Positions 7,909 through 14,718 of a stretch of 51,746 bases of DNA are shown piece after piece. The notes beneath the pieces are model-generated. The model made no database searches, was not told where the DNA came from, and was given only the letters and a program-made list of their open reading frames with translations. Source of the DNA: a virus; the IMG/VR virus record IMGVR_UViG_3300028800_000125, positions 1 through 51,746 of that record; one strand, 5' to 3'. How positions within the stretch are numbered: position 1 is the stretch's first letter; each line of letters starts with the position of its first letter. The translations under genes and the position numbers were made by a program.

Positions 7909-8277
7909 TTATTCAGTCCACTTTGCAGCAGTTTTCAACAGGGCGGCTTTGATTTCCTGTGGCTGTGAGGCATAGAGACATTCAGCTAACTTTATGATGC
8001 TGAAATAATAACTCTTGTCGCGCTCGTACGCTAGGTGGTGCAATAGTGACATCCACTTGCTGTTGTTGTCATCTCCGCAGACTTTGACGACTAGTGGGAT
8101 TAGCACGTCGAGGGAGTTGTAGTTTGGAAGTTCTGTTACATCAATCCAGTCTGGTGAATTATCACAGTGTTGATCGCCTCTGGTTTTCCACACTTTGTCT
8201 CCAAATGTGTTTGGCTGTAAAGCAAATGTCCACCCATCCAACTCCGCACACGCCATGTCTTGATCGAGGTCTTTCAT
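7909..8277 (-). CDS. Phage ABA-sandwich-like protein
   Basis: 122 residues. The stretch WIDVTELPNYNSLDVLIPLVVKV followed by a helical C terminus is typical of the small 'phage ABA sandwich' proteins of unknown role found in early phage operons. That assignment rests on pattern only. It is soluble, with no signal or membrane segment. Confidence 0.6.
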   Translation of the reverse strand: MKDLDQDMACAELDGWTFALQPNTFGDKVWKTRGDQHCDNSPDWIDVTELPNYNSLDVLIPLVVKVCGDDNNSKWMSLLHHLAYERDKSYYFSIIKLAECLYASQPQEIKAALLKTAAKWTE

Positions 8278-8333
8278 GTTATTTCTTTATGTAGAAGGAA
8301 TTAAGTAGAATAATTGCCTGTATGAAACATATT

Positions 8334-8353
8334 ATAAATAAAGCGTTATTTAT
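8334..8353. repeat. A/T-rich perfect hairpin
   Basis: ATAAATAA, loop AGCG, TTATTTAT: eight perfect pairs, in the 96-base gap between the genes ending at 8374 and starting at 8277. No T run follows on the transcribed minus strand, so it is not a standard terminator. Confidence 0.45.
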
Positions 8354-8373
8354 ATGGTCAAACTGTTCAGGTG

Positions 8374-8664
8374 TCACACATTTCCTTTCTTCATGGCTTC
8401 GAGGATGGTTTGGCGATCTTTAATTTCCTCATACATTCCTCCCTCGCTTACCGCATCTGTTAATATCAATGTTGATTTATCTGACAACACCGAATCCAAT
8501 ATCTGCTTATCTTGGATTAGGGAGGCGAGGTTGAGTTTGGATTTGATAAGCGTTTTAAGCCGTTCAAAGTGACATGCTGCAATACAAACACTGCAATCAA
8601 TATAAATTGCCCCCATAGCTTTATCCACCATCTCATCTGCGATTTGTTCGGGTGTTTTGGTCAT
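8374..8664 (-). CDS. Hypothetical protein
   Basis: 96 residues, not recognised. It contains four Cys within the first half (DCSVCIAAC and others are close together), which could bind a metal. The rest is helical. It belongs to the run of small minus-arm genes and has no near neighbour of known function. Confidence 0.6.
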   Translation of the reverse strand: MTKTPEQIADEMVDKAMGAIYIDCSVCIAACHFERLKTLIKSKLNLASLIQDKQILDSVLSDKSTLILTDAVSEGGMYEEIKDRQTILEAMKKGNV

Positions 8665-8692
8665 ATTAATCCTTCAAAACAAGCAATCTAGT

Positions 8693-9247
8693 TCATCTCA
8701 TCGCCTTGAAGCTCCCAGTCTCTTTACTAATATCCATCTCCAGCCCTAACTGCGCGCCGAGCTTAACTAACGCCGCTTCACCATCATTGGTAATCTCAAT
8801 CTTCCCGCCGAATCTCTCCTTCGAGTCGAAGACTTCCATGTCAACAGCAGCAGTTGTCCACTCTGTAAACACTTGAAGCCACGACTTTTGCACTTCGCTA
8901 GAGGCTATCGCCACCAGCTTCGCCGGGACAAGCATTCTAACCGAGTTCTTTTGTTGAATTAGTACCCCGCCAGCTGTGCGTTTAGTAGAGTATTCGTTCT
9001 TGAACTTCTTATACTTCCCTTCGGGGTCGGAGTTCTCAACTAGCCAGAGAAGCCCATAGAGGATACGATTCTGTAGCGTGGAGACACCAATCCCTTCTTC
9101 TGATGCGTCGATAAATGCATTTCGGGGATTAGCGATTAGATCGTCGAAGACTGCTTTTAGTGTAATCGCATTCTTCTCTGTGTAGTAAGGGCGATAAACC
9201 GCCGTAGCAGGAGGCGGTTCTGATGTAGTTAGTGTTTTAAGATTCAT
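8693..9247 (-). CDS. Hypothetical protein, possibly DNA-associated
   Basis: 184 residues, soluble, without recognised motif. It has a Pro-rich N terminus, a predicted helical centre and a C-terminal alpha/beta part. Its leader ends TTAACTATG. It is the first gene after the 540-base structured non-coding block at 9248-9787, so its expression may depend on read-through of that block. Confidence 0.65.
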   Translation of the reverse strand: MNLKTLTTSEPPPATAVYRPYYTEKNAITLKAVFDDLIANPRNAFIDASEEGIGVSTLQNRILYGLLWLVENSDPEGKYKKFKNEYSTKRTAGGVLIQQKNSVRMLVPAKLVAIASSEVQKSWLQVFTEWTTAAVDMEVFDSKERFGGKIEITNDGEAALVKLGAQLGLEMDISKETGSFKAMR

Positions 9248-9787
9248 AGTTAAGTTAATCCAACTACTTTAGTCTAGTTGGCAGACCTGCATTTTCGTCT
9301 CCGCGCCGGTCGATTCAGACAGTTACCTTTTACTCCACATGATGCAGAACATGACGGGACTCGAACCCATAACTCCCGGTCGAAATTATTTAGTTCTTTT
9401 ACGCCTAAGAACTACAGAACCGGCACTTAGCTTTAGAGGCATCTAAGTCTGCCTAAATCTTCGAGTCTTGATTGCTTGACGCTGGCGACAAGGCTAGGAA
9501 AATCGTCATAAACGCCAGTAGCCCTATTTACGATTCGGATATTCTCCGGGTTTCACGAGAAGTTAATCAAGTGGACATAACCAAGCTAAATTGGAGCGGC
9601 TCATTTAGGTTGTCAGCCTCGTATTTAATACATTTAACGACAGTCACCGCATTATAAACACCACTCAAACCTGTCGGTCACACAAGCTAGGTCGCCACAG
9701 GCGATTCAAGCCCAATTAGTATATAGAGCGTAGCTTTCACTACGGTATGCTCGCTTAACGTTGAGTGGTGTTGAAAGTAACTCTATT
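9248..9787 (-). ncRNA. Non-coding block with nested inverted repeats and a tRNA T-arm-like motif
   Basis: No ORF of credible coding quality lies here. On the minus strand (direction of flanking genes) it contains several structures. Bases 9657-9772 are closed by a perfect 12-bp stem (AACACCACTCAA / TTGAGTGGTGTT) with internal hairpins at 9692-9704 and 9726-9752. Bases 9482-9523 can form a pseudoknot: CTGGCG pairs with CGCCAG and GGCTA with TAGCC in interleaved order. Bases 9354-9370 give ATGGG, loop TTCGAGT, CCCGT, a perfect tRNA T-arm. A 7-bp hairpin lies at 9260-9281. I could not complete a cloverleaf or a tmRNA. The density of helices suggests one or more structured RNAs, but this was judged by eye. 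Confidence 0.5.
9354..9370 (-). other. tRNA T-arm-like hairpin
   Basis: Five-pair stem (one G-T) around TTCGAGT, the standard T-loop consensus, on the minus strand. Acceptor, D and anticodon arms could not be matched nearby: the expected acceptor partner GAACATG is absent within the block. A degenerate tRNA, a tRNA-like domain of a larger RNA, or chance all remain open. Confidence 0.4.
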
Positions 9788-10078
9788 CTACTCCGCAAGC
9801 CACGCGAAGAGTTCCTTTGCTGTGTCGAATCTATAGGCTTGCTTGATAGCAGGGTTCCTGAAAATATTTCTGAAACTTGCCGCGGCTCCATACGAGTTTC
9901 TGGCACAGAAACTCTTAGAGGAAATAATTTTAAACTGACTACTCATATAGTGTTCATTAAGTAACACAGCTTTAAGTCCGTCTATCATCTCAAAACCATA
10001 GCAGTCATCAAGATCAAACTCATCTGGCAGTTCAATAGTTCGGTTCTCTGGAAGCTTTTCCACAATCTTGTATTTCAT
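9788..10078 (-). CDS. Hypothetical protein between two structured non-coding blocks
   Basis: 96 residues, soluble, not recognised. Evidence that it is real is the start context: an A-rich leader ending ACAAACTATG, the same as at other minus-arm genes, and an undisturbed frame. It is isolated, with about 640 non-coding bases before it and 540 after it. Confidence 0.65.
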   Translation of the reverse strand: MKYKIVEKLPENRTIELPDEFDLDDCYGFEMIDGLKAVLLNEHYMSSQFKIISSKSFCARNSYGAAASFRNIFRNPAIKQAYRFDTAKELFAWLAE

Positions 10079-10723
10079 AGTTTGTTTTATTTTGTTTGTT
10101 TACTAACTCTAAATCAACTCCCAACCAGCTAACCTACCGACGGACTCACTTAGGTTACACCAAGACTAGAGGAGCGGAAACCCGTGGACAAACGCATCGA
10201 CTCTATCTTCTACCTTCGAGGAAGTTCCCTATCCTCGTTACCGTCCAGTTAGTTGCTGGTTGGGATTATTAAATTGGCCCTAGTCGGGATATTTACAATC
10301 CCTGTTCAATCTATCACAGAATCTTGTACTTCAACGCTATGAATAATAGACTTTGCACTTAGCACTAGGAGATTAACGTCGATAGAATCGCGTATTGGTC
10401 GAAACCATTATTGCTTAACTCTACCGACGGACACAGGGTGGGGATTCTACCCAATCTTACTAAGTTAAATCGCCGAAGCGAACTAATACCTAGCTGTGCT
10501 CTCCGTGACTGTACAGCATAACATGAAACAGTCACCCAATACACTACTCTGTGTCGAAATCCTAAATAGAGAAGTCAAACTTGTTCAAACAAAGGCTTAT
10601 TCAATGAACAATCATTGGTCGCTGTGTCCGCTTAACTTCTCTATTTAAGATGCCCCGTTTAATTATATCGCCGAAACGGGACGGGAAAGGGCTATCTAGT
10701 TTATCGTTCTAGCAAACTAAACA
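10079..10723 (-). ncRNA. Candidate large structured RNA region, 645 bases
   Basis: A gene-free stretch made of consecutive stem-closed domains. Perfect or near-perfect arms are: 10119-10129 with 10255-10265 (TCCCAACCAGC / GCTGGTTGGGA), hairpin 10286-10302, 10430-10436 with 10549-10555 enclosing an 8-bp hairpin at 10505-10535, 10564-10575 with 10635-10646 (AAATAGAGAAGT / ACTTCTCTATTT) enclosing a 7-bp stem 10581-10611, and 10654-10660 with 10674-10680. Small CGAA and UUCG-type loops recur. This is denser pairing than ordinary leader DNA shows. Size and phage context recall the large ornate RNAs (GOLLD, ROOL), but I cannot match a consensus by eye. Confidence 0.5.
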
Positions 10724-10873
10724 CTAGCTGACTTCTTCCTCTACTGTACCAGCGATGAAGTCTTCTTTTTCCAAGTCCATAGCGTCGATAACAGCATCTT
10801 TAGCTACGTCTTTGAGTTCTTTGGCAGAGTCTAAGGATTCTGCCGATACCACGAGTATAATCCTGTAGTTCAT
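10724..10873 (-). CDS. Small acidic protein, 49 residues
   Basis: An intact frame from the ATG at 10873 (MNYRIILVVSAESLDSAKE) to TAG at 10724. The N-terminal half has a beta strand then helix, the C-terminal half is acidic. It follows the 185-residue gene by 11 bases and precedes the structured block. No family recognised. Confidence 0.55.
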   Translation of the reverse strand: MNYRIILVVSAESLDSAKELKDVAKDAVIDAMDLEKEDFIAGTVEEEVS

Positions 10874-10884
10874 AACACGAAGTG

Positions 10885-11442
10885 TTAACCCACCACTTCC
10901 GCCCGCTGTGCATCGCGCTGGCTAGTCTTAACAATCTCGTTAAGCCAGTTCTGCATCGTGGCGAAATGATTAGCCTTCTCTTCAGGAGTTTTCGCGGCGG
11001 CCATGAGCTTGTAAGCCTCCGTGACTTTCTTCTGGATACCATTGATAGTCAACTCGCGTTCGCCGGGCTTCCATGCTTTCGCATCAGCTTCGGTGAAGAT
11101 GACCTTCGAGGGGAAGCTAGCGGTCAACTTCGCAACGAGTTCGTTCTTCTTATTAGTGTAACTAGGAGAAGTCGAGTCACCGAGGTCGCCGAAGCCAGTA
11201 GAAGAGCGTGCTTTCATACCAATGCGAGCCGCGACTTCCGCATTGAGAACGTCAAGCAGGAGTTGAGCGCCGAGGTCAGCTACCGCAGCATCAATCGAGT
11301 TGTACTCTTTGGTAGTGAATGAGAACTGTTCAGCGGCGCCGCCTTTACGGAAGGGAACCACTGAGTAGGTAATCGGAGGGAGTGTAGAGACAGGAGCGGT
11401 AGTTGTGGCTGAATCAGCCGTTTGAGTAGTCGTATCGGACAT
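10885..11442 (-). CDS. Probable abundant structural or DNA-binding protein under a sigma-54-type promoter
   Basis: 185 residues. A Thr/Ala-rich, likely disordered N terminus (about 25 residues) leads to a mixed domain containing PFRKGGAAEQF and a helical, Lys-rich C terminus. No enzyme motif. It is the first gene downstream of the composite -24/-12 promoter at 11520-11570, with a 5' leader that carries a 6-bp hairpin. Size and layout resemble the protein at 18243-18803, which also has an RKGGA motif; the two may be distant paralogues. Function not known. Confidence 0.7.
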   Translation of the reverse strand: MSDTTTQTADSATTTAPVSTLPPITYSVVPFRKGGAAEQFSFTTKEYNSIDAAVADLGAQLLLDVLNAEVAARIGMKARSSTGFGDLGDSTSPSYTNKKNELVAKLTASFPSKVIFTEADAKAWKPGERELTINGIQKKVTEAYKLMAAAKTPEEKANHFATMQNWLNEIVKTSQRDAQRAEVVG

Positions 11443-11519
11443 ATTTGTTTCTTTCTATTCTATTTGTTTCTGGTTGTTTACTAACTAAGGCAATGGGAAT
11501 TGCCGAACTATGATTCTAA

Positions 11520-11570
11520 TAGCAGGACGCGTGCCAAGTTTGATTAGTTTTGGCGTGGCTCTGTGACAGC
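11520..11570 (-). promoter_or_regulatory. Composite sigma-54-type promoter with upstream GCTGTCACA box
   Basis: On the minus strand GCTGTCACA (11570-11562), exactly 24 bases, then TTGGCACGCGTCCTGCTA (11537-11520). GG and GC are 12 bases apart, as sigma-54 needs. The -12 element CTGC departs from TTGC by one base. The predicted start near 11510 is followed at once by hairpin GGCAAT-TCCC-ATTGCC. It would drive 10885-11442. The upstream box overlaps the 3' end of gene 11544-11786. The same box and spacing occur at 19609 and 26485. Confidence 0.75.
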
Positions 11571-11786
11571 AGAGTGAGAAGATGGGACAATAGTGAAGGC
11601 CCTGTTTTCATAGCCGCCCATACTCCACGTCCAGTAACTAGGAATTTCTTTCTGCGATGGAATAGACTTAGGACTATCGCAAACCACAATAGTAGAAGCT
11701 GCAAAAGCTACCGCTTCGTCATGTGGGATTCTCATAGCCTTCATTAATTTAATATTCTTCCAACTCGATTTGATTTTGATTTTCAT
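11544..11786 (-). CDS. Small hypothetical protein
   Basis: 80 residues from the ATG at 11786 (MKIKIKSSWKNIKLM). A basic N terminus is followed by a neutral domain with PSYWTWSMGGYENRAF. An alternative in-frame ATG at 11804 overlaps the upstream stop. I prefer 11786 because its leader fits the A-rich type. Its last codons overlap the promoter at 11520-11570. Not recognised. Confidence 0.6.
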   Translation of the reverse strand: MKIKIKSSWKNIKLMKAMRIPHDEAVAFAASTIVVCDSPKSIPSQKEIPSYWTWSMGGYENRAFTIVPSSHSAVTEPRQN

Positions 11787-11796
11787 AATTTCTGGT

Positions 11797-12192
11797 TTAT
11801 TCATTAACCAACACTCCGCAAGGCAACCATGTTTTGCCGGAGTCTAGGGAGTGTTCCCTTAGAATACATAGATTAGCGAAGTCATAACTTCCAGTGTCTC
11901 CGGCGAGAAGAACACCATTGATGGTGACTCCTATAATCATGAGTTTTTGTCCTCCTAAGTCATTCTTTGCTCTAGTAATCGCCCCAACCGGAACCTCTTC
12001 ACTAGTCCATGGGCGATAGCTAGTGGGCTTGATTCGGTATTCGTATTCGTCGTAAGCCTCAAACCAGATGTTCGTATCTAGTCCTTGGCAATCATCCCAC
12101 CGGCTAGTTCCTTTGTGTTTATGTTGAATTGTCTTTCCTTCTGCCGCCGCTTGTACAAACGGCAAGTAGTATTTAGCTTGTGTTAGTTTCAT
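11797..12192 (-). CDS. Conserved-looking phage protein of unknown function
   Basis: 131 residues. The central YEYRIKPTSYRPWTSEEVPVGA motif, preceded by a WDDCQGLD...FEAYDEY stretch, occurs in many small phage proteins annotated only as hypothetical. It is beta-rich and soluble. No catalytic set is visible. Confidence 0.65.
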   Translation of the reverse strand: MKLTQAKYYLPFVQAAAEGKTIQHKHKGTSRWDDCQGLDTNIWFEAYDEYEYRIKPTSYRPWTSEEVPVGAITRAKNDLGGQKLMIIGVTINGVLLAGDTGSYDFANLCILREHSLDSGKTWLPCGVLVNE

Positions 12193-12200
12193 ATTTAATC

Positions 12201-12422
12201 CTACGAGTATTGATTCGCTTTAATCGGTGTCTCTAAACATTCTTCCACACTCCATCCGCGAGACAACCTTTTACGGAGAAGGGTGGGTTTTAGCGAGATT
12301 AATCTCGCCCATTCGTTAAGGGAGCGAGTTTCACCTTTGTAGGTTAGCTGACGCTCTTGATTGGATTTCTTCGCGGAGCGGTTCTCCGCTATCCATTGTT
12401 GCATTTCGGGAGAGAGGGGCAT
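12201..12422 (-). CDS. Small HTH-type DNA-binding protein
   Basis: 73 residues. The pattern YKGETRSLNEWARLISLKPTLL followed by RKRLSRGWSVEECLETP is a repeatable DNA-binding module often found with phage endonucleases, here alone. Residues 33-60 carry the helix-turn-helix-like part. As the only compact HTH protein near the HTH-less sigma-54 activator, it is a candidate for the missing DNA-binding partner; that is speculation. Confidence 0.7.
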   Translation of the reverse strand: MPLSPEMQQWIAENRSAKKSNQERQLTYKGETRSLNEWARLISLKPTLLRKRLSRGWSVEECLETPIKANQYS

Positions 12423-12424
12423 AG

Positions 12425-12805
12425 TTACAACTCCACCTCACTCCTAACCTGCCTAACTACCTTCGGCAGAGTCCTCTTCAACTGAATCGTCACCATACTC
12501 CACGTCGGATTAGTCTTGTTAAAAGCCGTTAAGACGGCTATGCACTTCGCTCCTCGACGGTGGTTGTTCCACAGTTCTGACTGGTGGATTGACTTCGCGG
12601 GGATGTAGCCTAGGCTATAGCCAGCGTACTCCACTCGGATAGCGAAGCGGTCGAATGAGTTACTAGTCTCACCGACTAGTTTAAGGATTAATCCGGGGAC
12701 TAAGACTCTCGGGGAGAGTCTTTGATAATCGCTGTATGCTACTCCCGCGAGATTAACTCTCTCACAGATGTTTTGCCACTTCGTGGGTTTAGTTTGTCGT
12801 TTCAT
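12425..12805 (-). CDS. HIRAN-domain protein (2 of 2)
   Basis: 126 residues. The HIRAN core is visible as NLAGVAYSDYQ, LVGETSNSFDRFAIRVE and YSLGYIPAK. The N-terminal 15 and C-terminal 25 residues are basic, which fits nucleic-acid binding. It is only moderately similar to the HIRAN protein at 5643, so an old duplication or separate gain is likely. It overlaps no gene and lies 2 bases from its neighbours on both sides, so it is part of a tight operon. Confidence 0.8.
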   Translation of the reverse strand: MKRQTKPTKWQNICERVNLAGVAYSDYQRLSPRVLVPGLILKLVGETSNSFDRFAIRVEYAGYSLGYIPAKSIHQSELWNNHRRGAKCIAVLTAFNKTNPTWSMVTIQLKRTLPKVVRQVRSEVEL

Positions 12806-12807
12806 AA

Positions 12808-13161
12808 TTATTTAAATTTATCTGTATGCCAGTCTTCTAAACATGCCCAAATTAGTTCTTCCCTGCCATTAACGATGTACTTATCCCATAAGCTTTGCCC
12901 TGCTGATGAAGAACCATCACAGTAACATTTTCCGCCTGTGTGAATACAATGGTCTATCGGAGTGTGATTCTCATAATGTGGAACCGTGTCATGGTAATCT
13001 ATTCCCATAGGGAGATAGTAATTCCATGATTTTGTAGGCATTCGAACATTAAATGTAAAATGCCTATTCTTATCATCCGAGATAACCCAGATAATTGTAG
13101 TAGCTTCTTCGGAGGGAAGATAGACTACTTTTATTTCTCTAAATAATTTAGTTACTTTCAC
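12808..13161 (-). CDS. Hypothetical protein, GTG start
   Basis: 117 residues. The codon at 13161 is GTG; no better ATG lies nearby. The C-terminal half has HCIHTGGKCYCDG, with closely spaced His and Cys that may bind zinc. The start overlaps the upstream 58-residue gene by 14 bases. Not recognised. Confidence 0.6.
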   Translation of the reverse strand: MKVTKLFREIKVVYLPSEEATTIIWVISDDKNRHFTFNVRMPTKSWNYYLPMGIDYHDTVPHYENHTPIDHCIHTGGKCYCDGSSSAGQSLWDKYIVNGREELIWACLEDWHTDKFK

Positions 13162-13324
13162 GTGTTTCCTTTCCCAGAGTCGGTCTGCGTTTAAGTCCTA
13201 CGTTAGATGTCGGAACTCCAGAGTCCTTCGACTTAGGTAGTCTCACTTCAATCGGTACAATCTGCTCTATCTCATGCGGAGAGTAGAAGTGGATTAGTTT
13301 TCCTTTGTGTTTTAGTGTTGTCAT
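13148..13324 (-). CDS. Small basic protein, 58 residues
   Basis: From the ATG at 13324 (MTTLKHKGKLIHFYSPHEIEQ) to TAA at 13148. Basic C terminus. The start overlaps the stop of the upstream gene as ATGA, strong evidence that it is translated. Function unknown. Confidence 0.6.
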   Translation of the reverse strand: MTTLKHKGKLIHFYSPHEIEQIVPIEVRLPKSKDSGVPTSNVGLKRRPTLGKETRESN

Positions 13325-13515
13325 GGCAGTTTAGTTTTGAATGCTTCGGGGAATTGTTTTCGAGCTTCTTTTTGGGAGATATGGCCGGCTGAAAACTCGG
13401 TATCTGTCCAAGACCTAAGCCATTCACCATAGCGCCAAAACCAATGTTCGCCTTTTGCGTTTAGCCTGTACAACTTACCATTATCTATCTGATAACTAAC
13501 TTTGTTTGTTTTCAT
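13321..13515 (-). CDS. Small hypothetical protein
   Basis: 64 residues, rich in Trp and Tyr in the first half (FWRYGEWLRSW) with a helical KEARKQFPEAF end. The start at 13515 overlaps the stop of the sigma-54 activator gene as ATGA, so the two are translationally coupled. Coupling makes it a candidate partner or modulator of the activator. No family recognised. Confidence 0.65.
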   Translation of the reverse strand: MKTNKVSYQIDNGKLYRLNAKGEHWFWRYGEWLRSWTDTEFSAGHISQKEARKQFPEAFKTKLP

Positions 13516-14303
13516 AATTCTCTAAAAAGTTCCCATCTCCTAATAACCGACTCTAACTCCCTAACATTGCCGGGGAACTCATGGGTTTTTAGCAACGCTA
13601 GTAGTTCTTCGTCCTTAGTAAATAACTCCACGTCAGGACGACGCTCGCGTAGAGGTTTGATGTTTAACTCGAATGTCGCAAGGCGATAGTATAGGTCGGA
13701 GCGGAATCTCCCTTTAGCCACCAGCCTCTCTAAGTCCCCATGTGTAGCTGCGATTATTCTACAACGTACGGGTTGTTCGATATTGGAACCAACCACTCGG
13801 TAGCGCCGAGTCTGGATGACTCGGAGAAGTTTCGGTTGGAGAGTTATCGGCATGTCAGCTATCTCGTCGAAGAATAGTGTTCCGTCGTTCGCATGGGAGA
13901 TTAAACCCGCGCGGTTATCTACTGCTCCGGTAAATGCTCCGCGAGTGTGGCCGAATAGTTCAGACTCGAAGAGCGTATCGGTTACGGCGGTCATGTTAAC
14001 TGCGACGAGATTGCCCTTCCTAGGGCCGTGAAGGATACTAGCAACTAGTTCTTTGCCAGTTCCGCTTTCGCCGCGAATCACTACACACTCGTCGCGCGGA
14101 GCTAGTTTGAGTGCGCGCGCTTTCATAGCTAGGCAGTCGGGGTCGATGGATTTAAACGACTCCTGTGCGAGAATCCACCTAGCTTGCTCGTTGAGGTCGG
14201 GGATACTACCCCGACGGAGTAACTCTAGTATTCTCGCCGAGGCGATGTCGCCACGGGCGAGAGCTAGAGTGAGTTCTGGGGTTAGTGGAGTGGGGGAGTC
14301 CAT
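13512..14303 (-). CDS. Sigma-54 enhancer-binding AAA+ activator, minimal (no receiver, no HTH)
   Basis: 263 residues. It matches the AAA+ core of NtrC/PspF-type activators, which use ATP to remodel the closed sigma-54 RNA polymerase complex. Walker A GESGTGKE is at 78-85, the sigma-54-contacting GAFTGA loop at 122-127 within ELFGHTRGAFTGA, Walker B TLFFDE at 142-147, a sensor I-like AATHGD at 185, arginine-finger region FRSDLYYRL at 200-208 and sensor II GNVREL at 245. Residues 1-55 are a short helical N terminus, not a receiver, GAF or PAS domain. The lid between 225 and 243 is shorter than usual, and the protein ends at 263 with no Fis-type HTH. It should be constitutively active and need a partner, the N-terminal helices or high dose for targeting. 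Sigma-54-type promoters elsewhere in the genome are its likely targets. Confidence 0.9.
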   Translation of the reverse strand: MDSPTPLTPELTLALARGDIASARILELLRRGSIPDLNEQARWILAQESFKSIDPDCLAMKARALKLAPRDECVVIRGESGTGKELVASILHGPRKGNLVAVNMTAVTDTLFESELFGHTRGAFTGAVDNRAGLISHANDGTLFFDEIADMPITLQPKLLRVIQTRRYRVVGSNIEQPVRCRIIAATHGDLERLVAKGRFRSDLYYRLATFELNIKPLRERRPDVELFTKDEELLALLKTHEFPGNVRELESVIRRWELFREL

Positions 14304-14308
14304 TTAGG

Positions 14309-14701
14309 TTAGTCCTTAACCAGCTCCAGAAGTTTAACCTGCGAAGCGAAGAGAGTTCCGGGGACAATTGGTTGGATTCTGCAACTCTTAGAACGGTTGA
14401 ATCCGAGAGTTTTCCAGAATTTTTCTACTTCATAAACCAAATCCGAAATATACTTCTGTGAACTAACTCTACGGACTTCGCATTTATAGATGGCTTCGGG
14501 GTAGGTGTTATTATTAGCAAAACTCTTCGCGTTCTCCAATGTATCGAACACTAGAAGTTTTGAGTTCTTAACTAGCGGACTGACCCACTCGTTTAACTTG
14601 TAAGTTACAGCCCATTGATCGGAGTTATCCCAAGTGCTTGCTCGGCATGATTTTAGCGTTCCCGCTACCACGACTTTGTACGCTATCTTTGGTGTTTTCA
14701 T
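14309..14701 (-). CDS. Hypothetical protein upstream of the sigma-54 activator
   Basis: 130 residues, alpha/beta, soluble, not recognised. It lies five bases before the activator gene, so the two are probably co-transcribed. The leader is A-rich (ends AAAAATG) without Shine-Dalgarno. Confidence 0.65.
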   Translation of the reverse strand: MKTPKIAYKVVVAGTLKSCRASTWDNSDQWAVTYKLNEWVSPLVKNSKLLVFDTLENAKSFANNNTYPEAIYKCEVRRVSSQKYISDLVYEVEKFWKTLGFNRSKSCRIQPIVPGTLFASQVKLLELVKD

Positions 14702-14718
14702 TTTTGTTTATTTCTAGT

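Noticed and set aside
9276-9292. TTGGCAGACCTGCA as a promoter
   Set aside because: GG-GC spacing is 9, and it points away from the minus-strand genes.
9354-9440. A complete tRNA gene on the minus strand
   Set aside because: Only the T-arm is perfect. No matching acceptor strand, D-arm and anticodon arm could be placed, and a candidate anticodon stem would need a 41-base insertion.
9300-9785. A tmRNA gene, normal or permuted
   Set aside because: There is a T-arm, a pseudoknot and a GAATCGACCGG stretch, but no pairing acceptor strand and no recognisable tag reading frame.
10284-10304. Hairpin resembling an anticodon arm with anticodon TTA (ochre suppressor)
   Set aside because: C at position 37, no T-arm or acceptor around it, and it lies among many other hairpins of the structured block.
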